Translations under genes and position numbers: made by a program
Notes under the pieces: model-generated
What the model saw: the letters and a program-made list of their open reading frames with translations, nothing else
Told to the model about the DNA's origin: nothing
The model's database searches: none
Assembly: GCA_937967285.1 (NCBI GenBank)
Contig: CALBSU010000503.1
Span: 1-8,202, forward strand
From: an uncultured Acidobacteriota bacterium
GTDB lineage: Bacteria > Acidobacteriota > Blastocatellia > RBC074
Reading direction: 5' to 3'
Length of the DNA stretch: 8,202 nt
Part shown: in pieces, positions 1 through 8,202 of the stretch
How the letters are laid out: each line of letters starts with the position of its first letter
Position numbering within the stretch: the first letter of the stretch is position 1

Positions 1-13
1 AGATTTTCCGCAT
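1..13 (-). CDS. Start of a gene running off the left edge (partial)
   Basis: On the minus strand an ATG at 13-11 is followed by codons for Arg-Lys-Ile before the window ends. Upstream lies a strong Shine-Dalgarno-like AAGGAGG at 31-25, 11 nt from the ATG, which is somewhat long but usable. The heptad repeat element ends just before this ribosome site. The Met-Arg-Lys-Ile beginning would suit a signal peptide, but four codons cannot show that. The call rests on the Shine-Dalgarno plus ATG and on the co-directional gene layout; the product is unknown. Confidence 0.42.
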
Positions 14-30
14 TTTTGTTACTGCCTCCT

Positions 31-390
<360 letters not shown>

Positions 391-403
391 AACAACCCCC
401 AGT

Positions 404-4177
<3,774 letters not shown>

Positions 4178-4198
4178 CAGCCTACCTCCGTTTGTTGT

Positions 4199-4220
4199 GG
4201 TCTGCCGCCAGACCGGCAGA
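4199..4220 (-). promoter_or_regulatory. Two overlapping inverted repeats in the oxidase operon leader
   Basis: TCTGCCG (4201-4207) and CGGCAGA (4214-4220) form a perfect 7-bp inverted repeat with a 6-nt spacer. GGTCTG (4199-4204) and CAGACC (4209-4214) form a second perfect 6-bp repeat with a 4-nt loop. They share bases, so in mRNA only one hairpin could form at a time. The site is about 10 nt upstream of the GGAGGT ribosome site of the Fe-S gene and downstream of the predicted promoter. It could be an operator or a leader hairpin; neither structure covers the ribosome site. It is not a terminator because no U-run follows. Confidence 0.4.
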
Positions 4221-4338
4221 ATCGTGAGCTTTCGCTGTATTGACGATAATGATTTCCTGAATTCGCCACGCCTGCGCAGAGACGTTCATACAGTTTGTCT
4301 GGTTACAGATAGATACGCTTGGATTTATGCGGAGTGAA

Positions 4339-4368
4339 AGTATATCAAGACGGGTCTCGGACTGACAA
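4339..4368 (-). promoter_or_regulatory. Sigma70-like promoter for the oxidase operon
   Basis: On the minus strand TTGTCA (4368-4363) is followed after 18 nt by TATACT (4344-4339); each matches five of six bases of the -35 and -10 consensus. It sits just past the AraC stop codon and points at the Fe-S gene, giving a leader of about 155 nt. The rest of the 204-bp gap (4178-4381) holds the overlapping inverted repeats and the ribosome site, and nothing else I can name. The match is by eye and AT-rich chance hits are possible, but position and orientation are right. Confidence 0.42.
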
Positions 4369-4381
4369 GTTGAAGGGGGGC

Positions 4382-5219
4382 TCAATCCGTTTCCGCCGCC
4401 CGGGCGGATGCTCTCCGAAAGGCCAGCGGCGTCATTCCCGTCGTCTCACGGAAGACCTTCGTGAAATGGCTCTGCCCGGGATATCCGACCAGCGCTCCGA
4501 CCTCGGTCAGCGGCAGATCGGTCTCGGCCAGCATCTTTCGCGCTCGCTCGATACGCAGCATGGCGAGATAGGCATGCGGCGTCGAACCGGTGATCTTCTT
4601 GAAGAGGCGCGCGAAATGGAAGGCGCTCAAAAATGCCTGGCCGGCTATCTCCGCCAGCGGCAGGTCGCGCGCGCAGTTGTCGTGCATGAACTCGATCGCG
4701 CGGCGAAGTCTCCGGTCGACGATGCCGGCCCGCGAAAGTTCGATCTCGTCGGACCTTCTGACGTTGACGTGATGACGCAGCAGGTGGACGCTCAACTGGG
4801 CTACCAGCGAGCCGATCATCTCGCGCCAACCGGCCGGCCGGGCATCGAGCTCGGAGTCGATCTGAGAGAGCAGTCCGGCCAGTCTCTCGTCGCCGGTCGC
4901 ACGGTCCGCGCTGAAGAGCAGCCGCGAACCTGTCCGCATGAGCCGCAGGCCGGTCGCCTTCTCGATCATCATCCCGGCCGAGATCCTGACCGAAAGAACT
5001 TCGCAGCGCCGCCCGGAAACGCCGGTCTCGACCTCCTCGCCGGGATTCCCGAAGAGGCACGATCCGGCCGGAGGCGCCCCCTGCGACGATCCTCTGACCC
5101 AGAGTACGAGATAGTCCGGCTGCCGGGGAAGTCTTCCGCCGCCGCGCGCTATCGTCCGCCGCTCGATCATGTACGACGGCTCGATCAGTATTCGCGTATC
5201 TGTCCCGGACCGGCCGCTC

Positions 5220-5227
<8 letters not shown>
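4382..5227 (-). CDS. AraC-family transcriptional regulator
   Basis: 281 residues with the chosen start. The C-terminal 100 residues are a typical AraC DNA-binding domain: first helix-turn-helix at about 189-214 (LPLAEIAGQAFLSAFHFARL, then FKKITG), the linking helix with MLRIERARKML (223-233), and second helix-turn-helix at about 238-267 with GYPGQSHFTKVFRETTGMTP (248-267). The N-terminal 150 residues are the putative sensing region, perhaps cupin-like; no ligand can be named. ATG at 5227 overlaps the upstream gene's stop by 8 bp (ATGAGTAA) and has no clear ribosome site, so translation is probably coupled. The open frame goes 22 codons further up, inside the neighbour, and I do not favour that. 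It lies directly upstream of the oxidase operon on the same strand and is the natural candidate for its regulator, but this is inferred from position only. Confidence 0.92.
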
Positions 5228-7514
<2,287 letters not shown>

Positions 7515-7527
7515 AGATTGTTCCGGG

Positions 7528-8202
7528 CTACTGGCGATCGTCGCGGTGCCACGGCCACTTTCCGCGCATAATATTTGCGAAGCTGCGCGTCGGGTTGAGA
7601 AAGCTGCGGACCAGAACGAGGGTCGTCCGATTCGGAAGACGACGCTCGATCCGGCTGATGAAGTACTGATCCAGCGCATCCTCGCCGACCAGCCAGCCCG
7701 TCCCGACGACCGGCGTGACTACCAGATCGACATAGGCCATCGGGTTCTTGGCCTTGCCGTATGGCCGGATGCCGATGTTGCCGAGCGTGGCCTCGCTGAC
7801 CAGACCGAGTTCGAATTGCGTGCTGTAGGCCGCGCTCCACCCCATCGCCTTGAGTCTGCTGATCCAGTAACTCTTTTTGAGGCTCAGTTTTTCGTCGATC
7901 CCCTTCGGATCATTCTGGATCTGAATGTAGCCCGAGACCGCGCCCATCATCGGGTGACCGATGTAGTTGACGATGAACGGATCGCCATCGGCCCATCCCT
8001 TGAGGCTGGTCAGGGATTTCCAGTAATCCCTGAAGAACGGTCCCTTGAGGTCCGCGCGGCTGCCCTGTTCGGTCGCCAGCCTGAACCCGTGCTGGATGCC
8101 GAGAAAGAGCAGCGACTGTTTGAAGGCCGCGCCCCACTGAAATCCGTGTATCGAGTCGCGCTGCCAGATATCCTGATCGGCCGAATGATCGGGCAGCGGC
8201 TG
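7528..8202 (-). CDS. Conserved hypothetical protein, probably envelope-associated (5' end cut by window)
   Basis: The minus-strand frame is open from the window edge to TAG at 7530-7528, giving 224 residues of the C-terminal part. An internal Met-Met exists at 7950, but the 84 upstream codons read as the same kind of protein, so it is not the start. Visible pieces: DSIHGFQWGAAFKQSLLFLG near the beginning, then a region with GDPFIVNYIGHPMMGAVSGY, then YWISRLKAMGWSAAYSTQFE, SEATLGNIGIRPYG and, at the end, FLNPTRSFANIMRGKWPWHR. The alternating aromatic and small residues and the repeated Gly-His-Pro and Gly-Asn-Ile-Gly turns suggest a beta-barrel or membrane-embedded protein. I associate this pattern with uncharacterised Acidobacteria-type proteins but cannot name a family. 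It probably shares a transcript with the branching enzyme, 13 nt downstream. Confidence 0.82.
   Translation of the reverse strand, partial: QPLPDHSADQDIWQRDSIHGFQWGAAFKQSLLFLGIQHGFRLATEQGSRADLKGPFFRDYWKSLTSLKGWADGDPFIVNYIGHPMMGAVSGYIQIQNDPKGIDEKLSLKKSYWISRLKAMGWSAAYSTQFELGLVSEATLGNIGIRPYGKAKNPMAYVDLVVTPVVGTGWLVGEDALDQYFISRIERRLPNRTTLVLVRSFLNPTRSFANIMRGKWPWHRDDRQ

Noticed and set aside
4375..4381. Run of six G as a regulatory tract or G-quadruplex
   Set aside because: A single G-run right after the AraC stop cannot form a quadruplex alone and has no partner runs nearby.
4182..4385. 67-codon open frame on the minus strand in the gap before the Fe-S gene
   Set aside because: It starts with TTG without a ribosome site, covers the predicted promoter and leader repeats, and has no recognisable protein pattern.

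Overview
The window looks like a stretch of a GC-rich bacterial chromosome with every supported gene on the minus strand, so transcription runs right to left. The Acidobacteriota (Blastocatellia/Pyrinomonadales-like) are my best guess, from the protein types: a Tat-exported xanthine-dehydrogenase-family oxidase with an Fe-S / molybdopterin / FAD gene order, a zinc-ribbon membrane protein, a GH57 branching enzyme and an envelope-type hypothetical. The AT-rich heptanucleotide arrays between genes fit that guess but do not prove it. It is an inference, not a match.

Reading in the direction of transcription: (1) 8202-7528, the 3' part of an unrecognised, probably envelope-associated protein, cut by the window edge. 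(2) 7514-5916, a GH57/DUF1957 1,4-alpha-glucan branching enzyme, 13 nt downstream and probably co-transcribed. (3) 5927-5844, an inverted pair of 7-bp repeat arrays. (4) 5840-5220, a zinc-ribbon, single-membrane-span protein, overlapping by 8 bp (5) 5227-4382, an AraC-type regulator. (6) 4381-4178, a 204-bp leader with a good sigma70-like promoter and two overlapping inverted repeats. (7) 4177-3521, 3528-1381, 1381-404 and 390-169, a tight operon for a PaoABC-like periplasmic molybdenum hydroxylase: [2Fe-2S] subunit with Tat signal, molybdopterin subunit, FAD subunit, then a small Cys-rich protein. (8) 173-35, a second copy of the inverted heptad element. (9) 13-1, what looks like the start of the next gene.

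The oxidase operon is the metabolic core. The Tat signal on the Fe-S subunit probably carries the folded trimer to the periplasm, where it would oxidise aldehydes or N-heterocycles. The divergently regulated candidate controller is the AraC protein just upstream on the same strand. The FAD subunit keeps the loop that in E. coli PaoB holds a [4Fe-4S] cluster but has only one of the expected ligand cysteines, and the fourth gene is a small six-cysteine protein of unknown function. No XdhC/PaoD-type cofactor-insertion chaperone lies inside the window.

The most unusual non-coding signal is the heptad element (AGTAGAA)n - spacer - (TTCTACT)n, found twice with a shared 30-bp arm. It abuts genes so closely that it supplies the stop codons of two upstream genes, and at the second site it runs to the start codon of the zinc-ribbon gene. 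Because 7 is not a multiple of 3, one strand has a stop in every frame and the other is open in every frame, so copy-number change could alter gene ends. No CRISPR, tRNA, rRNA or insertion sequence was seen, and no gene-free stretch exceeds 300 bases.
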